Source: Lachnospiraceae bacterium NK3A20 (GTDB taxonomy: Bacteria; Bacillota; Clostridia; Lachnospirales; Lachnospiraceae). From it: DNA of 64,000 nucleotides. Both the position numbers and the translations under genes were made by a program. The notes beneath the pieces are model-generated. The model saw only the letters and a program-made list of their open reading frames with translations. It was not told the origin of the DNA and ran no database searches. Below, in pieces: positions 10,091 to 19,072 of the stretch (position 1 is its first letter; every line of letters starts with the position of its first letter). The DNA is taken from contig FNQX01000020.1 in NCBI GenBank assembly GCA_900107575.1, forward strand, positions 1 through 64,000. Reading direction: 5' to 3'.

Positions 10091-10936
10091 ATGACTCTCG
10101 AAGAGTTTCATGCGCAGATCGCAAAATATGGAAGACGCATCCTGCCCGAGCAGTTCGTGACCTGCAAAAAGTGCAAGAGAAGAGCGGTGAAACCCCGCTG
10201 GCAGGAGAATCTCTGGGTTTGCCCGTTCTGTGGTAAATACAAACCAATGCCCTCGAATGAGAGGCTCGCAGCGATTCTGGATGAAGGCTCCATGCAGGAG
10301 CTGGACAAGGGAATGCGCGTTGCGGATCCTCTGCAGTTCGACGGCTATGAGCAGAAGGCAAAGAAGACGGAGCACGACACGGGTCTGTCAGAGTCCGCGA
10401 TCACGGCTGTGGGCACGATCTCGAAGATGCCGGTCACGGTCGTCATTCTGGACAGCAGGTTTTTCATGGGCAGTATGTCCTGTGCGGTGGGGGAGCGTGT
10501 GACTCGTGCGATTGAGTACGCGACAGCGCACCGGACGCCGCTGATCATCTTCTCCGCTTCCGGCGGCGCCAGAATGCAGGAAGGCATTTACAGTCTCATG
10601 CAGATGGCGAAGACCAGCGCGGCGATCCAGGAATTCCAGGATGCGGGCGGCCTCTATATCAGCTATCTCACGCACCCCACGACTGGCGGCGTGACGGCGA
10701 GCTTCGCAAGTCTTGGCGACATCACCCTCGCGGAGCCCGGAGCGCTCATCGGGTTTGCGGGCCCCCGTGTCATTGAACAGACGATTGGCGAGAAACTCCC
10801 CAAGGGCTTCCAGAGATCCGAGTATCTGGAGCAGCACGGCTTCGTAGACCGGATTGTGGAGAGGAAAGAGATGAAGAAGGTCCTCTGTGACATTCTCCGT
10901 CTGCACATGGATGCAGGAATCAGGGCAGTATCATGA
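10091..10936 (+). CDS. accD: Acetyl-CoA carboxylase carboxyltransferase subunit beta
   Basis: Half of the carboxyltransferase that makes malonyl-CoA. The 281-residue protein carries the AccD zinc ribbon with Cys25, Cys28, Cys44 and Cys47. The crotonase-like core follows (SASGGARMQEG, SYLTHPTTGGVTASFASLGD, EPGALIGFAGPRVIEQT). AGAAGGGG precedes the ATG. The stop overlaps the accA start by four bases, as expected for a strict alpha/beta pair. Confidence 0.96.
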   Translation: MTLEEFHAQIAKYGRRILPEQFVTCKKCKRRAVKPRWQENLWVCPFCGKYKPMPSNERLAAILDEGSMQELDKGMRVADPLQFDGYEQKAKKTEHDTGLSESAITAVGTISKMPVTVVILDSRFFMGSMSCAVGERVTRAIEYATAHRTPLIIFSASGGARMQEGIYSLMQMAKTSAAIQEFQDAGGLYISYLTHPTTGGVTASFASLGDITLAEPGALIGFAGPRVIEQTIGEKLPKGFQRSEYLEQHGFVDRIVERKEMKKVLCDILRLHMDAGIRAVS

Positions 10937-11880
10937 TCAGAGACATACTGGAACAGGCAGACAGAATACAGCGAGAGATCGGCGATTTGAGAACAGCAGG
11001 CGTAACGGAAGATGATTTCCGCACACAGGAGTTGTTGATCCAGAAAGCACGAACCCTGCGTCCTCTCTCGAGGCTCACACCGGAGGACAGGGTGTACCTT
11101 GCGCGCAGCATTGACAGACCCCGGATCGACGACTTCATTTCCCATCTGTTCACGGACTTCTTCGAACAGAAGGGCGATCATCTCTACGGGGACGATCCGG
11201 CGATCTACGGTGGCATCGCGCGCTATCACGGAATGCCGGTGACCGTTCTGGGACACCGGAAAGGTCACAATGCGGCTGAGAGTGTGAAATATAACTTCGG
11301 CATGGCGAAGCCCGAGGGCTACCGCAAGGCGAAGCGCCTCATGGAGCAGGCGGAGAAATTCCACAGGCCGATCATCACCTTCATAGACACACCGGGCGCC
11401 TATCCGGGAATTGATGCGGAGGAGCACGGTCAGGGAGAAGCCATTGCGAAGAACCTTGCTTACATGTCGACACTGCACGTCCCGGTGATCGCCGTGGTGA
11501 CGGGGGAAGGTTCTTCGGGCGGCGCGCTTGGCATTGGTGTGGCGAACCGCATTCTGATGCTGGAGAACGCAGTCTATTCCGTACTGAGTCCCGAAGGCTT
11601 CGCGTCCATCCTCTGGAAAGATCCTTCCAGACACGGGGAGGCCTGCGAGATGATGAAATTGACAGCCAGGGATATCTACGAGGCAGGTGTCGCGGACGAG
11701 GTCGTATCGGAACCGCTGGGCGGAGCTCAGGAGGATCCCGGAAGACTGTACGCGAATCTCGACAATGCGCTGGAGCGCAATCTGGCTGAGCTGTCAGGCC
11801 TCACGCCGCAGGAGCTGCGTGCGGACAGGAAGAACAAGTTCCGCCGGGTCGGGGACATGGAAATGAACGCACGAAGGTAG
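10933..11880 (+). CDS. accA: Acetyl-CoA carboxylase carboxyltransferase subunit alpha
   Basis: Partner of AccD in the carboxyltransferase. The 315-residue product contains DHLYGDDPAIYGGIARYHG, FIDTPGAYPG, EGSSGGALGIGVANRI and SPEGFASILWKD, all diagnostic for AccA. The start overlaps the accD stop (ATGA). The biotin carrier (AccB) and biotin carboxylase (AccC) needed for the full enzyme are not encoded in this operon or elsewhere in the window. Confidence 0.96.
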   Translation: MIRDILEQADRIQREIGDLRTAGVTEDDFRTQELLIQKARTLRPLSRLTPEDRVYLARSIDRPRIDDFISHLFTDFFEQKGDHLYGDDPAIYGGIARYHGMPVTVLGHRKGHNAAESVKYNFGMAKPEGYRKAKRLMEQAEKFHRPIITFIDTPGAYPGIDAEEHGQGEAIAKNLAYMSTLHVPVIAVVTGEGSSGGALGIGVANRILMLENAVYSVLSPEGFASILWKDPSRHGEACEMMKLTARDIYEAGVADEVVSEPLGGAQEDPGRLYANLDNALERNLAELSGLTPQELRADRKNKFRRVGDMEMNARR

Positions 11881-11893
11881 AAATTGGAGTATG

Positions 11894-12970
11894 ATGCAGG
11901 GTTTGAGAATTGCGGCCACCGGTGCGGCAGTGCCGGCAAAGTCCGTGACAAATGATGATTTTGCCAGAGTGCTGGATACGAGTGATGCCTGGATCTATGA
12001 GAGGACTGGAATTCATTCAAGATATTTCTGTGAAGAAGAGACCTGTGTTTCTCTGGCGATCGCGGCGGCGCGGCAGGCGTTGGAGCGGAGCGGACTCTCA
12101 CCCGCTGACATTTCGTGCTGCATCGCTGCGACGATCTCCGGCGACTATGCGACTCCGAGTGTCTCCTGCATGGTACAGGCAGAGCTGGGAATCTCGGAAG
12201 ATATCCCGGTCATGGATGTCAACGCGGCCTGTACCGGTTTCCTCTATGCGCTGGAGACCGCGCGCGGCCTTTTGAACGCATGTGCAGAGTCAGATATGTG
12301 CAGCGAAGCCACTGAGGATCCACATGATGATGCGAAGAGATGTAGAGGGGAACAGCCGAGGAGTACAACAACCGAATCGGGAACAGAGACCGGGGCGAGA
12401 ACAGCTGCAAAAGACAGCGGCGGGCGGCGCTATTACGGCCTCGTGATCGGCTGTGAGCAGCTCTCACGCATCCTCGACATGGAGGATCGTTCTACCTGCG
12501 TGCTCTTCGGAGACGGTGCGGGAGCGGCCGTTGTAGAGCTCACGGATGCGACGCCGTACGCCAGTGTCCTGGGGGCGAGAGGCGGCAAAGAGATCCTGGC
12601 CCTCGGCGCCGGCAGTCAGAGAAGCGTCATCACGATGGATGGCAAAGCCGTCTTCCGGTTCGCGGTAGAGGCTATGCCCGCAGCGATGAAAAAGGTGTTG
12701 GACAAGGCGGGCATGACACTCAATGAGATTGATCAGGTGATCTGTCACCAGGCCAATTCCCGCATCATAGATTTCGCAGTGCGCAGGATGCATGCGGACC
12801 CTCAGAAGTTCTACAAGGACATGGATCATTTCGGCAACACGAGCGCCGCGTCTATCCCGCTGGCTCTCAATGAAGCGATCGAAGCTGGTGTGATCGGGAG
12901 AGGGCAGAATGTGATGCTGGTCGGCTTTGGCTCGGGACTTACCTGGGGCGCAGCAATCCTTCGGGTTTAG
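11894..12970 (+). CDS. fabH: Beta-ketoacyl-ACP synthase III with low-complexity insertion
   Basis: Starts fatty-acid synthesis by condensing acyl-CoA with malonyl-ACP. The catalytic triad is complete (counting from the ATG at 11891): Cys114 in NAACTGF, His286 in ICHQAN and Asn316 in GNTSAAS. Two adjacent ATGs exist (11891, 11894); the second has the better spacing from GGAG. At about 358 residues it is longer than the usual 310-330, because about 45 polar residues rich in T, E, D, G, R and A are inserted at 131-180 between the active-site helix and the YYGLVIGCEQLS strand. The core aligns cleanly on both sides, so the gene should be functional. Confidence 0.93.
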   Translation: MQGLRIAATGAAVPAKSVTNDDFARVLDTSDAWIYERTGIHSRYFCEEETCVSLAIAAARQALERSGLSPADISCCIAATISGDYATPSVSCMVQAELGISEDIPVMDVNAACTGFLYALETARGLLNACAESDMCSEATEDPHDDAKRCRGEQPRSTTTESGTETGARTAAKDSGGRRYYGLVIGCEQLSRILDMEDRSTCVLFGDGAGAAVVELTDATPYASVLGARGGKEILALGAGSQRSVITMDGKAVFRFAVEAMPAAMKKVLDKAGMTLNEIDQVICHQANSRIIDFAVRRMHADPQKFYKDMDHFGNTSAASIPLALNEAIEAGVIGRGQNVMLVGFGSGLTWGAAILRV

Positions 12971-13121
12971 GGCAGATCATGAGCCCCACGCATTGGGCGG
13001 TTTGCCGACTGAAGCACAGGCTTGTATCTGTTCGCCATGATGGAAGAGATCATCCATAACAAATAATGCCACATATATCAGATGTACAGTCGAAGCGAAG
13101 CTCCGACGCGGGGAGACGAAG

Positions 13122-14033
13122 ATGAAATTATTAAATGAAATCCTTGGAATACGGTATCCGGTGATCCAGGGAGGAATGGCGAATATCGCAACGGGAGATT
13201 TCGCGGCAGCCTGCAGTATGGCTGGTGCGTTGGGGCTGATCGGTACTGGCGGCATGCGTCCGGAGGATCTGCGCGCGGCGATTCACACCGTGCGGGAGAA
13301 GACGGATCGACCGTTCGGCGTCAACATCATGCTGATGCACCCGGCAGCCGATGAGTTCGCGAAGATTGTAGTCGAAGAGAGAGTTCCTGTCGTGACAACA
13401 GGCGCGGGGAACCCTGGCAAGTACATGGACGCTTTCAAGAAGGCGGACATTACGGTCATGCCGGTTGTTGCGGCGCCGATCCTCGCGAAACACCTGGAAG
13501 ATTTAGGCGCGGACGCGGTGATCGCGGAGGGATGTGAGTCGGGCGGACACATCGGCGAGATGACGACGATGACGCTCGTGCCGCAGGTCTGCGATGCCGT
13601 GCAGATACCGGTTGTCGCGGCGGGCGGCATTGCTGACATCCGGCAGATGAGAGCGGCTTTCGCTCTCGGTGCCTGCGGCGTGCAGGTCGGCACCTGTCTC
13701 CTTGCCAGCGCAGAGTGCCCGATTCATGACAACTATAAGGCAGCCGTGATCAAGGCCAAGGGTTCGGACACCATCGTGACCGGCAGAATCGGCGGCACGC
13801 CGGTGCGTGTGCTCAAGAACCGCATGGCGCGTGAGTACGTAAAGAGAGAGAAAGAGGGTGCGGACAAGATGGAGCTGGAGCAGTACACCCTGGGTTCCCT
13901 TCGCCGTGCGGTATTCGATGGAGACACCCAGACGGGGAGCCTTATGGCGGGACAGACCTGCGGCCAGGTGAAGGAAATCCGTCCGGTTGCGGACATATTA
14001 AGAGACCTTTGCGGAGAGGAGTTTGGCGCATGA
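13122..14033 (+). CDS. fabK: Enoyl-ACP reductase II (FMN dependent)
   Basis: Last reduction of each elongation cycle, using FMN and NAD(P)H. The 303-residue TIM barrel has the FabK/nitronate-monooxygenase features RYPVIQGGMANIATGDFAAA, GVNIMLMHP, EGCESGGHIGE, PVVAAGGIAD and CGVQVGTCLLASAECP. No FabI or FabV is present in the window. GGGGAG precedes the ATG. A 151-base gap separates it from fabH; its stop overlaps the fabD start (ATGA). Confidence 0.94.
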   Translation: MKLLNEILGIRYPVIQGGMANIATGDFAAACSMAGALGLIGTGGMRPEDLRAAIHTVREKTDRPFGVNIMLMHPAADEFAKIVVEERVPVVTTGAGNPGKYMDAFKKADITVMPVVAAPILAKHLEDLGADAVIAEGCESGGHIGEMTTMTLVPQVCDAVQIPVVAAGGIADIRQMRAAFALGACGVQVGTCLLASAECPIHDNYKAAVIKAKGSDTIVTGRIGGTPVRVLKNRMAREYVKREKEGADKMELEQYTLGSLRRAVFDGDTQTGSLMAGQTCGQVKEIRPVADILRDLCGEEFGA

Positions 14034-14962
14034 GTACAGCGATATTGTATGCGGGACAGGGCGCGCAGCACGCCGGCATGGGACAGGATCTGTATGGAAA
14101 ATACGAGGCCTTCCGCAGCGCTTTTGACGCGGCGGAACTGGATTTCGACCTGCACCGCATGTGTTTCGAGGATCCTGACGGTTTGCTGGTGCAGACGCAG
14201 TACACACAGCCCGCGATGACAGCGTTCGCCTGTGGCGTGACAGCGATCCTCAAAGAGAACGGCGTCCATGCGGATGTTGTGGCGGGACTTTCCCTCGGCG
14301 AGTATTCCGCGCTGGAGGCAGCAGGAGCCATGGACGCGAGGACCGCGATCGAAATGACCGCATTCCGCGGAGCTGCGATGGCAGAGGCGGCGGGTGGAAT
14401 TGACTGCGCGATGACGGCAGTCCTTAACCTCTCGGAAGAGAAGCTGCAGGACTGCTGTCACAGGGCGCTGCACAAGGGAATCGTTTCGATCTGTAACTAC
14501 AACTGTCCGGGACAGCTCGTCATCGGCGGTGAGAGATCGGCAGTTGAGGAGGCATCCCGTCTCGCGGCGGAAGCAGGCGCAAGGCGCTGTGTTCCGCTGA
14601 AGGTTTCGGGGCCTTTCCACACATCGCTGATGCGGCCTGCGGGAGACGCGCTGCGCGAGTATTTCACTCATATACAGTTCCAGCCATTACAGACCAAAGT
14701 CATGTTCAATGTGCTGGGCGGCCCGAACGATACCGGAGCTTCGATTCCGTATCTTCTGGAGCGCCAGGTGCAGTCTCCCGTGCGGATGGAAGCGATCCTT
14801 CGCCGTATGCTGGATGACGGTGTCCGAAACTATATTGAGGTGGGTCCCGGCAAAACGCTCACGGGCTTTGTGAAAAAGACCGCGAAGGCCATGGGTATCG
14901 AGGATATCACCACCTGTGCGCTCGAGACCGTGGAAGACATCGAGGGTTTCCTGCAGCAGTGA
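14030..14962 (+). CDS. fabD: Malonyl-CoA:ACP malonyltransferase
   Basis: Loads malonyl groups onto ACP. Motifs are GQGAQHAGMG, nucleophile Ser88 in GLSLGEYSAL, the catalytic-His region GPFHTSLM and EVGPGKTL. The ATG at 14030 follows GAGAGGA and overlaps the fabK stop; it gives 310 residues, the normal length. An upstream in-frame start at 14009 would intrude further into fabK and is less likely. Confidence 0.95.
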   Translation: MSTAILYAGQGAQHAGMGQDLYGKYEAFRSAFDAAELDFDLHRMCFEDPDGLLVQTQYTQPAMTAFACGVTAILKENGVHADVVAGLSLGEYSALEAAGAMDARTAIEMTAFRGAAMAEAAGGIDCAMTAVLNLSEEKLQDCCHRALHKGIVSICNYNCPGQLVIGGERSAVEEASRLAAEAGARRCVPLKVSGPFHTSLMRPAGDALREYFTHIQFQPLQTKVMFNVLGGPNDTGASIPYLLERQVQSPVRMEAILRRMLDDGVRNYIEVGPGKTLTGFVKKTAKAMGIEDITTCALETVEDIEGFLQQ

Positions 14963-15001
14963 ATATCGCGTTGCAGGGCAGGTGCCGGCAATAGAGACTC
15001 A

Positions 15002-15964
15002 GTGAATCAAGGGAGCAGGCTTCCGGCAGTCCAGAGGATACAGCAGGACAAGGCACTGATGAGACCAGCAACGATGAATACAGGTCAGACAGATATGAGA
15101 TCAGGAATGGATACAGCTATGACAGACCAGAATACATCCTCAAAAGATACGACGCAGGACACGAATACGGCTTTGCCAGATACGGCATCAGCTGCGGACA
15201 CGGCGAAGGCAGACGCACAGTCGATCCCAACGGCCATTGTGACCGGCGGGAGCGGCGGCATCGGCAGGAGCGTCTGTGTGGCGCTGGCAGCAAAGGGCTG
15301 CAATGTCATGATCGGTTATTCCGGTCACGAGGAGAATGCCGAGGAGACAAGGCGCCTCTGTGTGGAAGCAGCCGGGAATTCCGGCGCGGCGTTTCTCATC
15401 TGTCGTGCCGATGTTTCGAAGAAGGCTGACTGCGCGGCTCTGTCGCAGGCCGCGATGGAGCTCTCCGGCAGGATTGACATTCTCGTCAATTGCGCCGGCA
15501 TCACGAGAGACGGCCTCCTCATGACCATGCCGGAGGAGGATTTCGATACCGTTCTCGACATCAATCTGAAGGGCACGTTCCTGATGTCCCAGGCGGTGTC
15601 CCGTCAGATGCTGCGGCAAAGATACGGCAGGATCATCAACCTCTCCAGCGTCGTCGGCATTCACGGCAACGCGGGACAGACGAATTACGCCGCGAGCAAG
15701 GCGGGCGTCATCGGTTTCACAAGGTCTCTGGCGAAAGAGCTGGCGGGCAGGAAAATCACGGTGAATGCCGTGGCACCCGGTTTCATTGAGACGAAGATGA
15801 CAGAGGCGATGCCAGAGAAGGCGAGGGAAGCGGTACTCGCCTCAATTCCCGCAAAGCGCGCGGGGCAGCCACAAGAAGTGGCGGCAGCTGTTGTTTTCCT
15901 TGCGTCATTTGAGGCAGCCTATATCACGGGCCAGGTTCTGGGCGTGGATGGAGGAATGGAATGA
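15002..15964 (+). CDS. fabG: 3-oxoacyl-ACP reductase with long N-terminal extension
   Basis: NADPH-dependent SDR enzyme reducing 3-ketoacyl-ACP. The core starts near residue 77 (TAIVTGGSGGIG) and has NCAGITRDGLL, the Ser of SSVVGIHG, YAASKAG (Tyr, Lys) and GFIETKMT, with the normal length of about 245 residues. In front lie about 75 residues rich in T, D, A, Q and S that are absent from ordinary FabG. The frame is open from a GTG at 15002 without a good ribosome site. ATGs at 15059, 15074 and near 15095-15120 are alternatives; 15059 follows GGACAAGG. The true start is uncertain. The stop overlaps fabF. Confidence 0.9.
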   Translation: MNQGSRLPAVQRIQQDKALMRPATMNTGQTDMRSGMDTAMTDQNTSSKDTTQDTNTALPDTASAADTAKADAQSIPTAIVTGGSGGIGRSVCVALAAKGCNVMIGYSGHEENAEETRRLCVEAAGNSGAAFLICRADVSKKADCAALSQAAMELSGRIDILVNCAGITRDGLLMTMPEEDFDTVLDINLKGTFLMSQAVSRQMLRQRYGRIINLSSVVGIHGNAGQTNYAASKAGVIGFTRSLAKELAGRKITVNAVAPGFIETKMTEAMPEKAREAVLASIPAKRAGQPQEVAAAVVFLASFEAAYITGQVLGVDGGME

Positions 15965-17205
15965 GCAGAAGAGTTGTGATCACAGGACTGGGAACGGTCA
16001 ACCCGACGGGCAATGACGTTGCATCCAGCTGGGCGAATATCAAGGCAGGCCGTCACGGCATTGGCGCGATCACCGCGTTCGATACCACTAATTTCGAGGT
16101 GAAGCTCGCGGCAGAGGTGAAGGATTTCGACCCGTCGATCCGCATCAGCAGGAAAGAGGCCAAGAGGATGGCGCGCTTCACCCAGTTCGCGTATTATGCG
16201 GCGGAGGAAGCAATCGCGCAGGCCGGGCTCACATCCTCGAGAGAGAATCCGGATCCCGGAATCGGTGTCGACATATCGAGCGGCATCGGCGGTCTCTCTG
16301 TCATCGAAGAGGAACACGACAGGGGGAGAGAGCGCGGGTATGAGAAGGTCAGCCCTTTTTTCATCCCGGAGACAATCTCCAACATGGCAGCAGCGCAGAT
16401 CGCGATCGCACACGGCTTCCAGGGCATGTGCACCTGTCCCGTGACCGCGTGTGCGGGCGGATCCAACGCGATCGGGGATGCTTTCCACAGGATACGTGAC
16501 GGATATGAGGACGCTTTCGTCGCGGGCGGCACAGAGGCTGCCATCACGATACTCGGCATCGGAGGCTTCTCCAGCATGAAGGCGCTCACGAAGGCAGAGA
16601 ATCCCGATCGGGCGAGCATTCCGTTCGACGCGGAGCGGTCCGGCTTCGTCATGGGAGAAGGCGCAGGCGTCATTGTCATGGAAGAGCTGGAGCACGCAAA
16701 GGCGCGCGGTGCGAGGATTCTCGCGGAGATTACGGGTTATGGCGCGAACTGCGACGCCTACCACATCACGGCACCTTCCCCGAACGGCGAGGGCGGCGCG
16801 ATGTGCATGCAGCTCGCACTGGACGATGCGAAGCTGTCGCCGGATCAGATTGACTATATCAACGCGCACGGAACTTCAACACATCTTAACGATGCGGGGG
16901 AAACGAAGGCCATTCATACCGTTTTCGGGGCGCACGCAGATAAGCTCGCGGTCTCCTCGACCAAATCCATGACAGGCCACCTCCTGGGCGGTGCAGGCGG
17001 CGTGGAAGCTGTTTTCTGCGTGAAGGCTTTGGAGGATCAGTTCATTCCGCCGACCGCAGGGCTTACCGTGCCTGATCCCGAGTGCGATCTTGATTATGTG
17101 CCGGGGACGGGACGCAGCGCAGAGCTTTCCTTTGTCCTATCGAACAGTCTCGGTTTCGGCGGGCACAATGCCTGCCTGATTTTCCGACATTGGGAGGAGG
17201 CATGA
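15961..17205 (+). CDS. fabF: Beta-ketoacyl-ACP synthase II
   Basis: Elongating condensing enzyme. The 414-residue thiolase-fold protein has the active Cys in VTACAGGS, His in NAHGTSTHLND and His in KSMTGHLLGGAGG, plus the C-terminal SNSLGFGGHN. GGAGGAATGGA precedes the ATG, which overlaps the fabG stop; its own stop overlaps fabZ. Confidence 0.96.
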   Translation: MSRRVVITGLGTVNPTGNDVASSWANIKAGRHGIGAITAFDTTNFEVKLAAEVKDFDPSIRISRKEAKRMARFTQFAYYAAEEAIAQAGLTSSRENPDPGIGVDISSGIGGLSVIEEEHDRGRERGYEKVSPFFIPETISNMAAAQIAIAHGFQGMCTCPVTACAGGSNAIGDAFHRIRDGYEDAFVAGGTEAAITILGIGGFSSMKALTKAENPDRASIPFDAERSGFVMGEGAGVIVMEELEHAKARGARILAEITGYGANCDAYHITAPSPNGEGGAMCMQLALDDAKLSPDQIDYINAHGTSTHLNDAGETKAIHTVFGAHADKLAVSSTKSMTGHLLGGAGGVEAVFCVKALEDQFIPPTAGLTVPDPECDLDYVPGTGRSAELSFVLSNSLGFGGHNACLIFRHWEEA

Positions 17206-17678
17206 CACAGATGAATGAACAGGCCAAGAGAACACCGAACACACTGACGGCGGCGCAGATCGCAGAAATTCTGCCGCACCGCTACCCGTTCGCGCTCATC
17301 GACCGGATTGTCGACTATGAGCCGGGAGAATGGGCAGAAGGCAGGAAGTGCGTTACGATGAACGAACCATTCTTCCAGGGACATTTCCCGGGGGAGCCGG
17401 TGATGCCGGGGGTTCTCATCATTGAGGCACTGGCACAGACCGGCGCTGTTGCCATCCTCTCCCTGCCGGAGAACCGTGGAAAGATCGCACTCTTCGGAGG
17501 AATTAAGAGTGCGAGATTCAAAGAGATGGTAACGCCCGGTGACGTGCTCACTTTGAAGTGCGAGATTATCGACCGGAAGGGGCCTGTCGGCATCGGCAGG
17601 GCCGAGGCTCGGGTCGACGGGAAACTCGCCTGCAGGGCAGAGCTGACCTTCGCCGTCGCGGAGCGGAAAGAGGCTTAG
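17202..17678 (+). CDS. fabZ: 3-hydroxyacyl-ACP dehydratase
   Basis: Hot-dog-fold dehydratase of the elongation cycle. LPHRYPFALIDRI and GHFPGEPVMPGVLIIEALAQ contain the catalytic His and Glu. The ATG at 17202 overlaps the fabF stop after GGGAGG and gives 158 residues. An ATG at 17211 is also possible; the open frame extends to a TTG at 17190. Last gene of the operon, followed at once by a strong terminator. Confidence 0.95.
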   Translation: MTQMNEQAKRTPNTLTAAQIAEILPHRYPFALIDRIVDYEPGEWAEGRKCVTMNEPFFQGHFPGEPVMPGVLIIEALAQTGAVAILSLPENRGKIALFGGIKSARFKEMVTPGDVLTLKCEIIDRKGPVGIGRAEARVDGKLACRAELTFAVAERKEA

Positions 17679-17696
17679 ACTGCAACAGATGATTAT

Positions 17697-17727
17697 CGGT
17701 GGAGATATGAAATCTCCACCGTTTTTT
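17697..17727 (+). terminator. Rho-independent terminator of the fab operon
   Basis: A perfect 10-bp stem (17697-17706 with 17712-17721), a 5-base loop and six T residues, 18 bases after the fabZ stop. Confidence 0.95.
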
Positions 17728-17728
17728 C

Positions 17729-18094
17729 TTGCTTTCTGGCGTGACCTTAATTGCGGAATATTCCGGTGAAAGTTATAATTTTCTCGTGTTCGAAATCACT
17801 GGAAGAAACTATTGCTGCAGCTGCTGGCGTATCGGCAGGAACGGCAGATTGATCAGCTATCGTAACTGTCCTGACTGGGCACTGATGTGCAAACATGTGG
17901 CTGCCGCGATGTATGGGATCGGTGTCCGCATGGATGAGAATCCGTTCTATTTCTTCGAGCTGCGTGGAATTGAGTCAGAGAAGCTGATTGATGTCGCGTT
18001 GGAGAATAAAGTGGATCGGATGCTCAGGAATGCGGAAAAAGACGGTGACAGGATTATCAAAGATTCTGACCTGGATGTATTCGGTGTTCTGTAA
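17729..18094 (+). pseudogene. Remnant of a SWIM zinc-finger protein
   Basis: The 121-residue frame aligns with the SWIM region of much longer SWIM/SNF2-associated proteins: a strand-rich start (YNFLVFEITG), then CPDWALMCKHVAAAMYGIGV and NPFYFFELRGIE. The first ligand of the CxCxnCxH pattern appears lost (RNCPD where CxCPD is expected). It begins right at the fab terminator with only a TTG and no ribosome site, so the N-terminal part is missing. This suggests a decayed fragment. A small expressed zinc protein cannot be excluded. Confidence 0.55.
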
Positions 18095-18169
18095 GCCATT
18101 CATCAGCTGAAGTGGCAATTTACGGCTAGAGATTAGATTAACAGGTTCTGGCAAAGAGGAGGTTACGAG

Positions 18170-19060
18170 ATGTTAAATTGCAGAGACACGAATGAAATCA
18201 CAAGAGAGTTCCTGGATTCGATTCTGGTGGAACAGCGGCTCATCGGGAGCGACCTGCCGGACACGTCGATTGAGATATTCAGCAAGAAATTCCAGACGCC
18301 CATTATGAATGCGGCTTTCTCGCATGTACAGGGTATGCAGCCTGAGGCGGAGAGCGCCGCGGCCGAGATGGGTGCGGGCATCCGTGCCGCCGGCGCGCTG
18401 AATCTCTGGGGCATGTGCGAGGACGATGAGTTCCCGAAGATCGCGGCGAAGGATCCGGACACGATCCGCATCATCAAGCCTTACGAGAATGAGGACAAGA
18501 TTTACGCGCAGATCGAGTGCGCGAAGGCAGCCGGAGCGATCGCAGTCGGCATGGACATTGATCATGCTTTCAACCGAAACGGCGAGTACGACGTAGTCAA
18601 CGGAGAAGAAATGCGGCCCAAGACCTTCGAGCAGCTACATGACTATATTGAGGCGGCGGGAGACCTTCCCTTTGTCATCAAGGGCGTTCTCAGCACCTTC
18701 GACGCAAGAGAGAGCGTTCGGGCAGGCGCGGCTGCGATCATCGTCTCTACGCACCACGGCATTCTGGAATCTGCGGTTCCTCCTCTCGAAGTGCTGCCAG
18801 ACATCGCCGAAGAAGTCGGCGGGGAGGCTGTTATTTTCGCAGACGGCTGCATGGATTCCGGCATGGACGTGTTCAAGGCGCTGGCACTCGGCGCGGATGC
18901 GGTATCGGTGAGCCGACACATCCTGCAGAACTTCACGAGGGACGGTGCGGAAGGCGTCACCCGGAGGCTGAACGAGATGACCGGCGAGCTGCGCTCCGTC
19001 ATGGCGAGAACCGGTTGCCACAACCTGAGGGAGATCAATTCCTCACTTCTGTGGATGTAA
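18170..19060 (+). CDS. FMN-dependent alpha-hydroxy-acid dehydrogenase family protein
   Basis: A 296-residue TIM-barrel flavoprotein of the lactate/glycolate oxidase family, shorter than the usual 350-380. Recognisable parts are SKKFQTPIMNAAFSHVQGM, PFVIKGVLSTFDARESVRAG and the phosphate-binding end IFADGCMDSGMDVFKALALG and ADAVSVSR. The usual SNHGGRQLD substrate loop reads STHHGILESAVPPLEVL, so the Arg that binds the acid is not obvious and the substrate is unknown. GAGGAGG precedes the ATG. The ABC exporter starts 12 bases downstream. Confidence 0.8.
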   Translation: MLNCRDTNEITREFLDSILVEQRLIGSDLPDTSIEIFSKKFQTPIMNAAFSHVQGMQPEAESAAAEMGAGIRAAGALNLWGMCEDDEFPKIAAKDPDTIRIIKPYENEDKIYAQIECAKAAGAIAVGMDIDHAFNRNGEYDVVNGEEMRPKTFEQLHDYIEAAGDLPFVIKGVLSTFDARESVRAGAAAIIVSTHHGILESAVPPLEVLPDIAEEVGGEAVIFADGCMDSGMDVFKALALGADAVSVSRHILQNFTRDGAEGVTRRLNEMTGELRSVMARTGCHNLREINSSLLWM

Positions 19061-19072
19061 TAGGAAACTCAT

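Noticed and set aside
12281-12430. FabH insertion as a frameshift or pseudogene sign
   Set aside because: The frame is kept on both sides and all catalytic residues are present.
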